Source: Membranihabitans marinus
Lineage (GTDB): Bacteria > Bacteroidota > Bacteroidia > Chitinophagales > Saprospiraceae
Length of the DNA stretch: 51,490 bases
NCBI RefSeq assembly: GCF_021729155.1
Contig: NZ_JAJQYA010000037.1
Span: 1-51,490, forward strand
Reading direction: 5' to 3'
The notes under the pieces: generated by a model
Seen by the model: the letters and a program-made list of their open reading frames with translations, nothing else
Told to the model about the DNA's origin: nothing
Databases searched by the model: none
Shown: one piece after another, positions 28,095 through 37,728 of the stretch
Numbering within the stretch: the stretch's first letter is position 1
Layout of the letters: each line of letters opens with the position of its first letter
Program-made: the position numbers and the translations under genes

Positions 28095-28127
28095 TTTGAA
28101 AGTAGCCATGTATAATTGGTAAATTTG
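28095..28127 (+). promoter_or_regulatory. Bacteroidota-type promoter of the amidohydrolase gene
   Basis: TTTG at 28095-28098 and TAAATTTG at 28120-28127 match both halves of the Bacteroidota sigma-A promoter (TTTG, 19-21 bp, TAnnTTTG), with a spacing of 21 bp. The start codon lies 48 bases downstream. This is the best promoter match I found in the window and implies expression apart from the susCD operon. Confidence 0.6.
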
Positions 28128-28175
28128 AATGAGTTCGGAATTTTCTAACCTCGAATTTTAATACCTCATTGATAT

Positions 28176-29867
28176 ATGCTTAGTACAACTAATATTTTGA
28201 AGATATCCATTACTTCCGTTTTTAGTATAGTATTCTATTTTACTGGAAATTATTTGCATAATTCTGGAAATAGAATAGATTTTAAATCGGTTAAAGATTT
28301 AGTGGAGGTCGATGCCCAATCTACGGCAATACTAGATGAGAAACCCTTTGTGATTGATGTAAATGTGGGTTTGGGAAGGTTTACAAATGGTATAGGGGCG
28401 GATTTTCCCAATACTGAATCTAGTTTAGAACATCTGGATAAGGAAGGGGTAGGGACAGCCGTGATTTACAGTGTGCTATCTAGAGAAAGCGATGCTGAAG
28501 AAGGCAATGCCATTGTGATGGAAGAGTATGAAAACCATCCGGAATTGATACCCAGTTCTGTGATTAATCCCTATGAAACAAATTTAGAGGAAGCTTTAGC
28601 CGATATGGATAAATACAATATCCAAATTGTTAGATTATTTCCCGTTGTAGGGCATTATTCGGTTTATCCTTCAATTATTGGTCCCGTGGTGTCAAAACTT
28701 CAAGAAGCCAATAAGATACTATTTATTGATTTCGAAGCGGGGCATTGGTCCAGCGATGCCATTAACTATGATGGTGTTTTTCAACTTAGTCAGGCCTATC
28801 CCGAGATACCTATTGTCCTTATTGGACCTACCATAACCGGGACAAGAAATTATGTCAACCTGCTTCGTGAATGTGAAAATGTATATTTGGAAATTAGCCA
28901 AATGTTCCAGCCGGAAGAGGTTTATCGATTGGTAAAAAAAGGCTATGGCAAACGCTTGATATTTGGCTCCGATTTTCCAATAAGAAAACCGGGGGCCTTG
29001 ATCAATATGCTTTTGAACAGTGGGTTGTCTCAGGATGAATTAAATAATATTTTTTCACAGAATATCTTAAACCTATTGGAAAAGCCCTCTGCCTCCAAAT
29101 CCTTTTCTATGCCGGATTTTGAGGATGAAAAAATTATCGACTTACATGTGCATCAGGGTAAAATTAATCCTACGGTAACAGGTACTGAAAAGGCTGAAGA
29201 TATAGTGAGGAATATGGATCGTTGTGGAATAACGGCAGGCATAGTTACTTCGATGTGGAGCATACATGGAGATGTGGCAAGGGGGAATAAGGCCGTAAGT
29301 GAGGCTTGTGCTGCATATCCAGATCGATTGTATGGATATATTACTTTGGATCCTAAATATCCTGAAGAAGTTAAAAGTCAATTGGAATTGTATGGAGATA
29401 ATCCTTCTTTTAGGGGGATAAAATTGCACGCTATTCAAGGAGTGGATATCAGTGATCCTAGACATGATATTATCTTTTCATTTGCCGACAAAAAAGGATG
29501 GGTATTGTTGTGTCATGCGAGTAATGATTATAGAAAATGGGATAAAATATGTGCCAACTATAGAAATGCCAATTTTCTCATTGCTCATTCGGGAACTGGG
29601 GATCCCAAAGTCCATTCAGTACTTCAATTAGCGGAGTTGACTAAAAAGCATAAAAATTTGTACTTCGATACCGCTGGTTCGGGAATGCCTCCCATGGCAT
29701 TGGAGCGATTGGTTGAAGTCGCAGGAGTAGACCATGTTACCTATGGTAGTGATTATCCAATGTTTGATTTTTCATATGAAACTGGGAGGATTCTATATAG
29801 TTCCCTGACTAAAAAAGAAAAGAATGCGATCTTGTATGAGAATGGCAGAAAGTTACTTGGCTTGTAA
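28176..29867 (+). CDS. Double-domain amidohydrolase (amidohydrolase_2 family)
   Basis: The 563-residue protein has an N-terminal hydrophobic segment (residues 8-27), so it is exported or anchored. Two TIM-barrel amidohydrolase_2 domains lie in tandem. Domain 2 (about 318-563) has the metal motif DLHVH at 322-326, further His residues in LLCHASND and IAHSGTGDP, and GSDYP with Asp526. Domain 1 (about 57-300) keeps GSDFP (Asp266) but has DVNVG at 61-65 in place of D-x-H-x-H, so it probably lacks normal metal binding. Members hydrolyse or decarboxylate small ring compounds and lactones; the substrate here is unknown. The last 167 bases are duplicated as a gene remnant at 38988-39157. Confidence 0.82.
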   Translation: MLSTTNILKISITSVFSIVFYFTGNYLHNSGNRIDFKSVKDLVEVDAQSTAILDEKPFVIDVNVGLGRFTNGIGADFPNTESSLEHLDKEGVGTAVIYSVLSRESDAEEGNAIVMEEYENHPELIPSSVINPYETNLEEALADMDKYNIQIVRLFPVVGHYSVYPSIIGPVVSKLQEANKILFIDFEAGHWSSDAINYDGVFQLSQAYPEIPIVLIGPTITGTRNYVNLLRECENVYLEISQMFQPEEVYRLVKKGYGKRLIFGSDFPIRKPGALINMLLNSGLSQDELNNIFSQNILNLLEKPSASKSFSMPDFEDEKIIDLHVHQGKINPTVTGTEKAEDIVRNMDRCGITAGIVTSMWSIHGDVARGNKAVSEACAAYPDRLYGYITLDPKYPEEVKSQLELYGDNPSFRGIKLHAIQGVDISDPRHDIIFSFADKKGWVLLCHASNDYRKWDKICANYRNANFLIAHSGTGDPKVHSVLQLAELTKKHKNLYFDTAGSGMPPMALERLVEVAGVDHVTYGSDYPMFDFSYETGRILYSSLTKKEKNAILYENGRKLLGL

Positions 29868-29942
29868 AAATATTTTAAGGTCTTTTTTACTCAGCCATCC
29901 AAAGGGCATCTTCTTTCGGCCATTATTAAAATGCATTTGGTA

Positions 29943-30473
29943 CTATACCGCACATTGCATAAATAAAATGATAAAGGAAAGAGTATCGAGGTTTGTCTTT
30001 TCTCTGAGATATTTCATCGCGTAATACAATTGATTGCGAACCGATTTATTGGTAATATTAAGCTGCTCAGCGATCTCATCGTGGGAAAGTCCTTTGTCTC
30101 TGCTGAGCTGAAAAATTTCTTTTTGTCTTGCAGGTAGTTCTTTTAACAATTCATTGAGGGTGTTTTGATATTCTTTATGGATGATATTATCTAATGCTTT
30201 TGGAGAATGAATTTTAATATGTTGAACAATGGCATTGCGATATTCTTGTTCGCTTTTTGCTTTTCTCAAATGATCTATTACATGATTTTTAGCGATGGTA
30301 AAAACAAAACTGTCCATATTTTGAACCGTTTTCAATGTATTTCTGCGAATCCATAATTTCATGAGTACATCTTGGGTAAGATCCTCAGCAACAGTGGGAA
30401 GTTTTATATTCTTGAGAAAGAATGCATAAATTCTTTTTTCATAGATTTTAATGATTTCTTCTATTGGGTTCAT
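29943..30473 (-). CDS. ECF RNA polymerase sigma factor (SusC-associated, set 3)
   Basis: The 176-residue protein has region 2 at about residues 1-72 (EDLTQDVLMKLWIRR, SFVFTIAKNHVIDHLRK) and region 4 at about 110-160 (LPARQKEIFQLSRDKGLSHDEIAEQLNITNKSVRNQL). The C-terminus (SFIILFMQCAV) is hydrophobic. It is read away from FecR 3, with start codons 180 bp apart, and converges with the amidohydrolase gene (75-bp gap). Confidence 0.92.
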   Translation of the reverse strand: MNPIEEIIKIYEKRIYAFFLKNIKLPTVAEDLTQDVLMKLWIRRNTLKTVQNMDSFVFTIAKNHVIDHLRKAKSEQEYRNAIVQHIKIHSPKALDNIIHKEYQNTLNELLKELPARQKEIFQLSRDKGLSHDEIAEQLNITNKSVRNQLYYAMKYLREKTNLDTLSFIILFMQCAV

Positions 30474-30495
30474 TTTTCATGAAATTATTATTTCT

Positions 30496-30503
30496 CAAAT
30501 ATA
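30496..30503 (-). promoter_or_regulatory. Likely -7 box of sigma factor 3
   Basis: TATATTTG on the minus strand matches TAnnTTTG exactly and lies 22 bases ahead of the start codon, almost the same position as the box upstream of sigma factor 2. No matching -33 TTTG was seen. Confidence 0.4.
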
Positions 30504-30652
30504 AAAAAGTGTGGTGTAATTCATTGGTTTGATAAATATTTAAAAAATATTAAAATACAAAGGGACAAATGTAGGATATTTACGTCTACCCGATAAATAT
30601 TTGTAAAACGTTAATAATAAGTTAGCAATATGCTCATCAACTATTGAAAGGA

Positions 30653-31612
30653 ATGACAGAAAATACCAAAAATACCAATCATTTTGAGATGCTTTATAGA
30701 AAGTATTTAAACGATGATATTTCAGTTGAAGAGTTTCATGAGATGTTAAAATGGGCCGACAATGAAAAAATAAAAGAAATTATTGACCATCCAATTAGGG
30801 AAAATTGGAAAGAAATAATAGAACAATACCCCATATCGGAGACTCAGTTGTTAGTGCCAGATAAAAGGAAAAAGGTTTGGAATATTATCGGTTGGTCGGT
30901 AGCAGCATCAATTATGTTGTTGGTTGCTACCACACAATGGATGTGGAATCGTGAAATAGTTTGGGAAGAATACTCAACCGGCAATGGGGAGACACGATTG
31001 ATTCATTTATCGGATGAGAGTAAGGTTATTCTGAATGCTAATTCAACCATACGATGGAATCCGGATTGGGAAACAGAGGGGCAAAGGAAAATTGATTTGG
31101 TCGGAGAAGCATTTTTTGATATTACCCATGTGGATAAAATACCTTTAACGGTTCAGAGTAGCCATGCGATGATTGAAGTATTGGGTACTTCATTTAATGT
31201 TCGAGAAGATGCCTTGGGTACTGATATCTATTTACACGAAGGTAAAATTAAACTAGACCTCAGTGGAGTAGAGGGAGATTCATCTCAGATGGTGATGAAA
31301 AGTGGGGATTGGGTGGTGAAAGAGTTGAAAAGTCCTAAAGTAAAGGTACAGAGTGATGTTTCAAAAAGGGATGCCGCTTCATGGACAGAAGGCGAATTGA
31401 GGTTTAGGGACCAATCTTTAGGTGATATATTAATCCAGCTGGAGCGAATATATGGCAAGCATTTTTTAGTCGAAGACAGCACAATGTTGTCCATGGTCAT
31501 GGATTTGGGCGTGCCTTATGCCAATTGGGAAGTAATGAGCAGTGTGCTAGAATTGTCACTCGGTGTTGAAATTGAAGAAAGTGAAGAAATTGTCAAACTC
31601 AAAAACAAGTAA
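30653..31612 (+). CDS. FecR-family anti-sigma factor (set 3)
   Basis: The protein is 319 residues from ATG 30653, which is preceded by AAAGGA; an in-frame TTG at 30644 is less likely. It has an N-terminal helical part, a membrane segment at about 76-94 (IIGWSVAASIMLLVATTQW), a FecR domain with IHLSDESKVILNANSTIRWN, LVGEAFFDITH and IEVLGTSFNVRE, and a C-terminal domain starting near LGDILIQLERIYGKHF. It faces away from its sigma gene and is followed by susC 3 after 43 bp. Confidence 0.9.
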   Translation: MTENTKNTNHFEMLYRKYLNDDISVEEFHEMLKWADNEKIKEIIDHPIRENWKEIIEQYPISETQLLVPDKRKKVWNIIGWSVAASIMLLVATTQWMWNREIVWEEYSTGNGETRLIHLSDESKVILNANSTIRWNPDWETEGQRKIDLVGEAFFDITHVDKIPLTVQSSHAMIEVLGTSFNVREDALGTDIYLHEGKIKLDLSGVEGDSSQMVMKSGDWVVKELKSPKVKVQSDVSKRDAASWTEGELRFRDQSLGDILIQLERIYGKHFLVEDSTMLSMVMDLGVPYANWEVMSSVLELSLGVEIEESEEIVKLKNK

Positions 31613-31655
31613 CTTCAGAATTAGTAAAAATTAATTGACTCAAAATAATGTTAAA

Positions 31656-34600
31656 ATGAAACGAAAATTCACCATGGGCTTCCCAATGGTAATAGGACTG
31701 TTGTGTCTATGTCTGCTGGGAATACAGGAATTAAAATCTGAGACACTTGATGTTTCTCATTATGCGTATAATAAAGAAAAAAAATCTTTACTTGAATTGA
31801 TCCGGGAATGGGAAATGAAATACGATGTTTTGTTTTCCTATGATCGGAGTATAGTAGAATCAGTTGATATTGATGTTCCTGATAAAGAAATGGATAGCAT
31901 TGATGATTTACTTCAATTAGCATTAGAAAAGACAGATTTGAAATATACCATTTTAGAAAATAGGTATGTGGTTTTGTATAAGAACGATGCTGGAGGGATT
32001 AAGTCATTGGAAAATATGATTGAACATTTAAATAGAATCATTGAAACTGAAAAAAGGTCTCTGGCTAGAAAAAAAATAGAGATTGATCATCAATTTGAGA
32101 CGATAAAGCAATTGGATCAATTAGTTCCACAGCAGGTAGAATTCAATGTTTCAGGGCAAGTAGTTAATGCTGTGGGTGAGCCATTAATAGGGGTCAATGT
32201 ATTGATTAAGGGCAGAGATATAGGAACGGCCACTGATTTTGATGGAAATTTTGTTCTCAGTGATGTAGATGAAAATGACATCTTAGTTTTTTCTTATATT
32301 GGATATCAGTCCCAAGAAGTTGCTATTGCCAGCAAATCTGAACTAAGGGTAACCTTATTAGAAGATTCTCAGACCCTGGAAGAAGTTGTGGTAACTGCTT
32401 TGGGAATGAAAAGAGAGAAAAAGGCATTAGGGTATGCTGTGGGTGAAATTACTACTGAAGAAATAAACCTTGTTCCACAGGAAAACGTATTAAGTGGTTT
32501 GTCCGGAAAAATAGCAGGATTGGATATTAGGCGTGGGGGTAATGATTTAAATAGCGAAATTTATGTAAACATTAGAGGGAAAACATCTTTAACTGGTAAC
32601 GATCAACCATTGGTTGTGATTGACGGATCACCTATTGGCGGGACTAATGTTATGGGCGATATTAGTGCTATGGATATTGTAAATATATCTGTATTAAAAG
32701 GAGCTAGTGCAGCAGCATTGTATGGTTCGCGAGCTGGAAATGGGGTGATATTAATTACGACCAAGTCAGGAAGTAATGCTAAAAAAGGAATTGGTGTAAC
32801 GTTTAATACCACGACTACATTTAACACTCCGTATAAATATATGGATTTGCAAAACAGGTTCACTAATGGGCAAAAAAATCAGTTCGATGAAGCTACATGG
32901 CAACATTGGTACGGACCAGAGGAAGGAACTCCAGCCGTACAATGGAATAGTGACGGTCAAGAAGTGCCGTTGCAGTTTTATGATAATAGTTTACAGGATT
33001 ATTTTAAAACAGGTATAACGACGATTAATGATGTAAGTATTTCGGGTGCTAATGAAAACGGAAGTTTTCGTCTATCATTATCTCATTTGCAAGGAGAAGG
33101 ATTTACCCCTGGCACTGAACTTAAAAAAATTGGAGCCAATTTAAGTACTAACTATAAAATAACTAATAATGTATCTATATCAACCAATATCAATCTCTCT
33201 AATCCAAACTCAAACAACTATCCTATTCAATCTTTGGGTGGAAATGACCAATATTTTGATATTTACAATATTGCTCCTCATATTAATATCAATGATTTAA
33301 AAGATAATTATTGGGAAGTGCAAAATTCTCAGCAGCGGAAAGTGACAGAGGGGTATAATAATCCTTGGTTTTCTGCAAATGAAAGAAGAAATACTTTTGA
33401 TAAGTTGAGAGGTTTTGGAAATATTAAATTAGACTGGGAAATTACTCCTGGTTTAAAAGCCATGGCTCGAGTTTCCAATAGTAGCAATAACAATAAGACA
33501 GAGATTATTAGACCGTGGTCCTTTGATGGCTTTGGAGCGAGTAAACCGTTTGGGTCTTATGAATTGAGCAGCACCAATTCAAGAGAAACCAACATAGATG
33601 CACTATTTTCTTACCAGAAACAATTAGGGGATTTACGCATAGATCCTTCTGTGGGGGGAAATATTCTCAATTATAGGAGTAATTCAATTAATTCGGGAGG
33701 TGACAATTTAGTTTTGCCAAGTCTGTATACATTGTCAAATGTCGAAAGAGGAGGTTTGTCTTATGAAAGTGCTACGTATAAAAAAGCCATATATAGTGTT
33801 TATGGTATGATCTCCATGGGTTATAAAGATTTTGTGTACGTTGATGTAACTGCTCGTAATGATTGGTCAAGTACTTTGCCCAAAGAAAATCGATCGTATT
33901 TTTATCCATCGGTCTCAGCAAGTGTGTTGGTGTCGGAGTTTGTCGACATGCCTCAATGGATATCTCTTTTGAAATTTAGATCTAGTTGGGCTCAGGTAGG
34001 AAAGGATACGGATCCCTATTTAATAAACCCTTCACTTACACAAGGGTATTGGGGGAATGATTTTACTTATTCATTGCCAAACAGTATGCCCAATACAAAT
34101 TTAAAACCAGAAATTGCCACTTCTTACGAAGTAGGAACAGATGTTAAATTATTTCACGGCCGATTAGGTTTTGATGCTACCTACTACAAAACGCAGAATA
34201 AAAACCAAATTTTAAATGTTGCCGTATCTCCGTTAACAGGGTATACTAGTACGACTATTAATGCTGGAAATGTTGAAAACTATGGTGTAGAATTGGGTTT
34301 AAACATCGTTCCTATTAAAACAGAAGATCTGATTTGGGACTTAAATTTTAATCTTACCAAACAGCGAAATAAGTTGGTTGAATTGGTAGATGGTATTGAC
34401 CTTGTTTCATTTGGTGGAGGTACAGACATGGGAGCTTTTACAAAAGTAGGAGGTGTCATTGGAGATTTATATTCACCTTATGTTAGAAAAGTTGAAGAAG
34501 GCGAATACAAAGGTTGGAATTTATTAGATGCTAATGGAAGATGGGATGTAGATAGAACTAGAGAAAATCAGATCAAAGTGGGTAACTTTAACAACGATTT

Positions 34601-35300
34601 TACGGTGGGTTTCAACTCATCTGTGTCCTATAAAAGATTCACCCTATCGGCAAGTATAGATTGGAGACAAGGAGGTGATTTTTTCTCGGAATCTATGAAA
34701 AGAATGGCTCGTTCTGGAAAGATTGAAAGTTGGAATAATGGAATAAGTACCAGTACTTTTACCGGAGTTCTAAATGCTAATTCCTTTGGAGGGGATAGAG
34801 ATGCTTTGGCTGATGAAATTAAATCTAATCCAGTTTATAGAGATAACAATGTTTGGGTTGGGGGTAGAAATCAAGATCTTGGAGGTTTTCTTTACAATGG
34901 AAACTACAATGGTGCTTTCTTTCCAGGTGTGATTGACAATGGAGACGGAACTTATACCGAAAACTTTGGAGGTCCAGAAACAAAATTCTTTGATGCTTAT
35001 CGAGTGGTTGAGTCTAGTGGAAGTTTTTGGCGAACTGGAAGTACGTTTATGTACGACGCATCTTTTGTAAAATTGAGAGACATTACACTTACCTATCAAC
35101 TTTCAGAAAACAGCGCGAAATTGATAGCTGCTCAAAATATTTCAATTTCTATATATGCAAAAAACATTATGCTATGGACAAAAGCAGATATCGGTATAGA
35201 TCCCGAGTTGGCTTTTAACAATGGAGATCAAGGTTTTGAAAAATGGAACCTTGCTCCTTGGTCTGCACCAATTGGAATTAGACTTAATGTTAGTTTTTAA
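31656..35300 (+). CDS. SusC/RagA-type TonB-dependent transducer (set 3)
   Basis: The protein is 1214 residues from ATG 31656; an in-frame TTG at 31635 would add 7 codons. It has a signal peptide (MKRKFTMGFPMVIGLLCLCLL), an STN domain at about 35-105 (SLLELIREWEMKYDVLFSYD), a helical charged linker of about 55 residues (LENMIEHLNRIIETEKRS), a CarboxypepD_reg-like domain (PLIGVNVLIKGRDIGTATDF), then LEEVVVTALGMKREKK leading into plug and barrel. The ALGMKREKKALGYA plug start differs from sets 1 and 2 and is the type usually paired with SusD-like_2 proteins, as here. It ends RLNVSF. Confidence 0.95.
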   Translation: MKRKFTMGFPMVIGLLCLCLLGIQELKSETLDVSHYAYNKEKKSLLELIREWEMKYDVLFSYDRSIVESVDIDVPDKEMDSIDDLLQLALEKTDLKYTILENRYVVLYKNDAGGIKSLENMIEHLNRIIETEKRSLARKKIEIDHQFETIKQLDQLVPQQVEFNVSGQVVNAVGEPLIGVNVLIKGRDIGTATDFDGNFVLSDVDENDILVFSYIGYQSQEVAIASKSELRVTLLEDSQTLEEVVVTALGMKREKKALGYAVGEITTEEINLVPQENVLSGLSGKIAGLDIRRGGNDLNSEIYVNIRGKTSLTGNDQPLVVIDGSPIGGTNVMGDISAMDIVNISVLKGASAAALYGSRAGNGVILITTKSGSNAKKGIGVTFNTTTTFNTPYKYMDLQNRFTNGQKNQFDEATWQHWYGPEEGTPAVQWNSDGQEVPLQFYDNSLQDYFKTGITTINDVSISGANENGSFRLSLSHLQGEGFTPGTELKKIGANLSTNYKITNNVSISTNINLSNPNSNNYPIQSLGGNDQYFDIYNIAPHININDLKDNYWEVQNSQQRKVTEGYNNPWFSANERRNTFDKLRGFGNIKLDWEITPGLKAMARVSNSSNNNKTEIIRPWSFDGFGASKPFGSYELSSTNSRETNIDALFSYQKQLGDLRIDPSVGGNILNYRSNSINSGGDNLVLPSLYTLSNVERGGLSYESATYKKAIYSVYGMISMGYKDFVYVDVTARNDWSSTLPKENRSYFYPSVSASVLVSEFVDMPQWISLLKFRSSWAQVGKDTDPYLINPSLTQGYWGNDFTYSLPNSMPNTNLKPEIATSYEVGTDVKLFHGRLGFDATYYKTQNKNQILNVAVSPLTGYTSTTINAGNVENYGVELGLNIVPIKTEDLIWDLNFNLTKQRNKLVELVDGIDLVSFGGGTDMGAFTKVGGVIGDLYSPYVRKVEEGEYKGWNLLDANGRWDVDRTRENQIKVGNFNNDFTVGFNSSVSYKRFTLSASIDWRQGGDFFSESMKRMARSGKIESWNNGISTSTFTGVLNANSFGGDRDALADEIKSNPVYRDNNVWVGGRNQDLGGFLYNGNYNGAFFPGVIDNGDGTYTENFGGPETKFFDAYRVVESSGSFWRTGSTFMYDASFVKLRDITLTYQLSENSAKLIAAQNISISIYAKNIMLWTKADIGIDPELAFNNGDQGFEKWNLAPWSAPIGIRLNVSF

Positions 35301-35318
35301 TTTATAAATACTGAAACA

Positions 35319-37046
35319 ATGAATAATTATATAATTACAATTTCAATAGCATTTATCACTCTTCTTGCTAGTTCTTGTAGTGAATCTTTAGACGAAATCA
35401 ATATAAGTCCAAATACACTGCCAGACACAGAAGTCGATATAAAATTTGTCCTTACAGGAATTCTTTCAGAATCGGCAAAAATCAACAGTAAGTTGTCTTA
35501 TGACTGGGGAGAGTTGTCCGCGGCAACTCAATATTTACAGAGAGATTTTACCAGTTACGAGGAAAACAACTATCAATGGGGTGCTGTAAGTTATAGCAAC
35601 TTTTTTAAACCTCTAAAAGATAGTGAGTATGTTTACCAGAGAGCAGAATCTGAAAAAACAGGTGAAGTAAAAAACTATTATCAGGCCGTAACGCTAATTT
35701 TAAAATCTTATCATTTTGGATTTTTAACCTCTGCATTTGGTGATGTACCATATAGCAAAGCCTTGCAGGCAGAAAAAGGAGGTGATGAATATTTTTCGCC
35801 TGAATACGATGCTCAGAAGGATGTCTTTATGGGAATTCTTAACAACTTAAAGGAAGTGAATAACCTCCTAAAAAACACATCTATTATTTCAGAGGCTGCA
35901 GATAGCGATGTAATGTATCATGGAGATGGACAAAAGTGGAGAAAATTTGCAAATTCATTGCGGTTAAGATTCTTGATGCGTTTGTCAGAAAAAAATGATT
36001 CAGACATAAATGTGTCCTCTGAAATAGCCAGTATAGTTAACAATCCTAGTGAGTACCCTATCTTAGAAAATAATTCCGATAATGCTGTGGTTGCGTTTGT
36101 CGGTACAGATAGTGAGAATAGTTGGCCAGGTGGGGCTTTAAATTGGAGCAATAGGTCAGAATTTTACAGAAGAAAACCATCTGCAACCATTGTAAATGAT
36201 TTAATTGAGCTAAAAGATCCTCGTTTAACCAAATGGGTCAAACCTGTTGATGTTCAATTAGCACAAGGAAATTCTAATAGTGTGGTTTTGGAAAATAATA
36301 GAATTAAGCGCTATGTTGATATTGATATTAATGCAATAAATAATGATGCTGATTTAGAAAATGACATTAATACTAATTTGTTTGTAGGATTGCCTATTGC
36401 TTTAAGTGCGCCTAATGACTATAATCTGGGAGGAACACTAAGTGATGTAAAAAATGATATTACCAGTATCGATGGCAATATTTATCTAAACGCAGCTGCT
36501 AATCCACACACTTCTTATTTGACAGATATGTATGCTGAAAACAGTCATGATTTGGTAAAATCTATTTTCATGACATCAGCAGAAGTTCAATTTTTACTAG
36601 CCGAGGCCGCAGTGCGCGGTTATGTTAGTAATGATGCCTCTCAATATTACCAGAAAGGAATTGAGTTATCTTTTGGTCAATACCAGATAAATGATGGCGA
36701 TGGTAACGCAGTTTACGATGTAGCTAACAACACCTTAACCAACTTTGACCAAACAGCTTATTTAGCTAATGCAAAACAAATTTTTGATGACGCTGGTAAT
36801 AAATTAGAGCCTATTATGCATCAAAAATGGATAGCACTTTGGTTAACTCATGAGTCATGGTTCGATTTTAGAAGGACGGGATATCCAAATTTAAATAGCA
36901 ATATAATTTCAGGAACAAAAGGTCAAAATACACCAGTAAGGTTTTTGTATTCCGATCCTTTTAATGAAGAAAATATGTTAGAAGCTGTTCAGAAACTACA
37001 GCCTAGTACAAATGATCAGTGGTCTAATATGTGGTTGTTGCAATAA
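35319..37046 (+). CDS. SusD/RagB-like outer-membrane lipoprotein (SusD-like_2 type, set 3)
   Basis: The 575-residue protein has a lipobox ending SSC (Cys20) followed by SESLDEINISPN. The phrases ELSAATQYLQRDFTSYEEN, AFGDVPYSKALQAEKGG, FANSLRLRFLMRLSEKN and MHQKWIALWLTHESWFDFRRTGYP are characteristic of the SusD-like_2 branch rather than classic RagB. It partners SusC 3, whose gene ends 18 bp upstream. The operon is closed by a strong terminator at 37232-37261. Confidence 0.93.
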   Translation: MNNYIITISIAFITLLASSCSESLDEINISPNTLPDTEVDIKFVLTGILSESAKINSKLSYDWGELSAATQYLQRDFTSYEENNYQWGAVSYSNFFKPLKDSEYVYQRAESEKTGEVKNYYQAVTLILKSYHFGFLTSAFGDVPYSKALQAEKGGDEYFSPEYDAQKDVFMGILNNLKEVNNLLKNTSIISEAADSDVMYHGDGQKWRKFANSLRLRFLMRLSEKNDSDINVSSEIASIVNNPSEYPILENNSDNAVVAFVGTDSENSWPGGALNWSNRSEFYRRKPSATIVNDLIELKDPRLTKWVKPVDVQLAQGNSNSVVLENNRIKRYVDIDINAINNDADLENDINTNLFVGLPIALSAPNDYNLGGTLSDVKNDITSIDGNIYLNAAANPHTSYLTDMYAENSHDLVKSIFMTSAEVQFLLAEAAVRGYVSNDASQYYQKGIELSFGQYQINDGDGNAVYDVANNTLTNFDQTAYLANAKQIFDDAGNKLEPIMHQKWIALWLTHESWFDFRRTGYPNLNSNIISGTKGQNTPVRFLYSDPFNEENMLEAVQKLQPSTNDQWSNMWLLQ

Positions 37047-37231
37047 TGCTTCATTGGGAAATCTGCGATTTCACGAATATTTAATACTGCATTTGACTCA
37101 CTGTATCATGGTTATGTCAGAAGTTTCGATGGTTGAGTTCTGCAATATGTCTAGCCAAAAGAGTTGTTGTTAGATTAAGTAATGTGGTCAATTCAAAGAC
37201 GGATTATAGCTTTATCTTGTAAAAATGTATT

Positions 37232-37261
37232 GGGCTTTGAGTTTTTCTCAAAGCCCTTTTT
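37232..37261 (+). terminator. Intrinsic terminator of the set 3 susCD operon
   Basis: GGGCTTTGAG (37232-37241) and CTCAAAGCCC (37247-37256) form a perfect 10-bp stem with a five-T loop, followed by TTTTT (37257-37261). It lies about 185 bases after the susD 3 stop codon. Confidence 0.9.
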
Positions 37262-37728
37262 GATAGTCCAATAATGTAATAGATGTTCGAATGCAAAGAT
37301 ATTGAATTCGCGATCTTGAGTAAATAAGAAACAGATAACTAATATATCTAGAGATGAGCTTTTGATTGGTAGTCAAAATTATGTTAGGTAGGTACTGAAA
37401 TCTCCGGTCATACTAATATATACTACAGTTGATTGGATCTTACAATGGTATGAGAAGGTGAGTTCAAATAAGTATTGTAGGTATATTAATGTAGATGGAG
37501 TTATTCCGTTTTGTTTAACCTTTGAAAGAGGGGGGCAAGAGAGTTTTATTTGATAATGAGTTTGTTATTTTTTGCGAAGAGTCCAAATTTGAACGTTGTG
37601 GAATACGTACATAGAGAACTCTATGTATAGAGGAATGATGATGAATTTAGATGCGGATGATGAAGAGAGGATATAGAGTTGATAGTGTTTGATATATAAT
37701 TATATTATGTTTGAATAAATTCTTTTCC
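37262..37728 (+). other. Non-coding gap before the alpha/beta hydrolase, with one palindrome
   Basis: No open frame of note. A 20-bp palindrome, TACATAGAG, two A, CTCTATGTA, lies at 37608-37627, about 100 bases upstream of the hydrolase start, and could be an operator. TATGTTTG at 37706-37713 fits the -7 box but has no -33 partner at the right distance. Confidence 0.4.
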
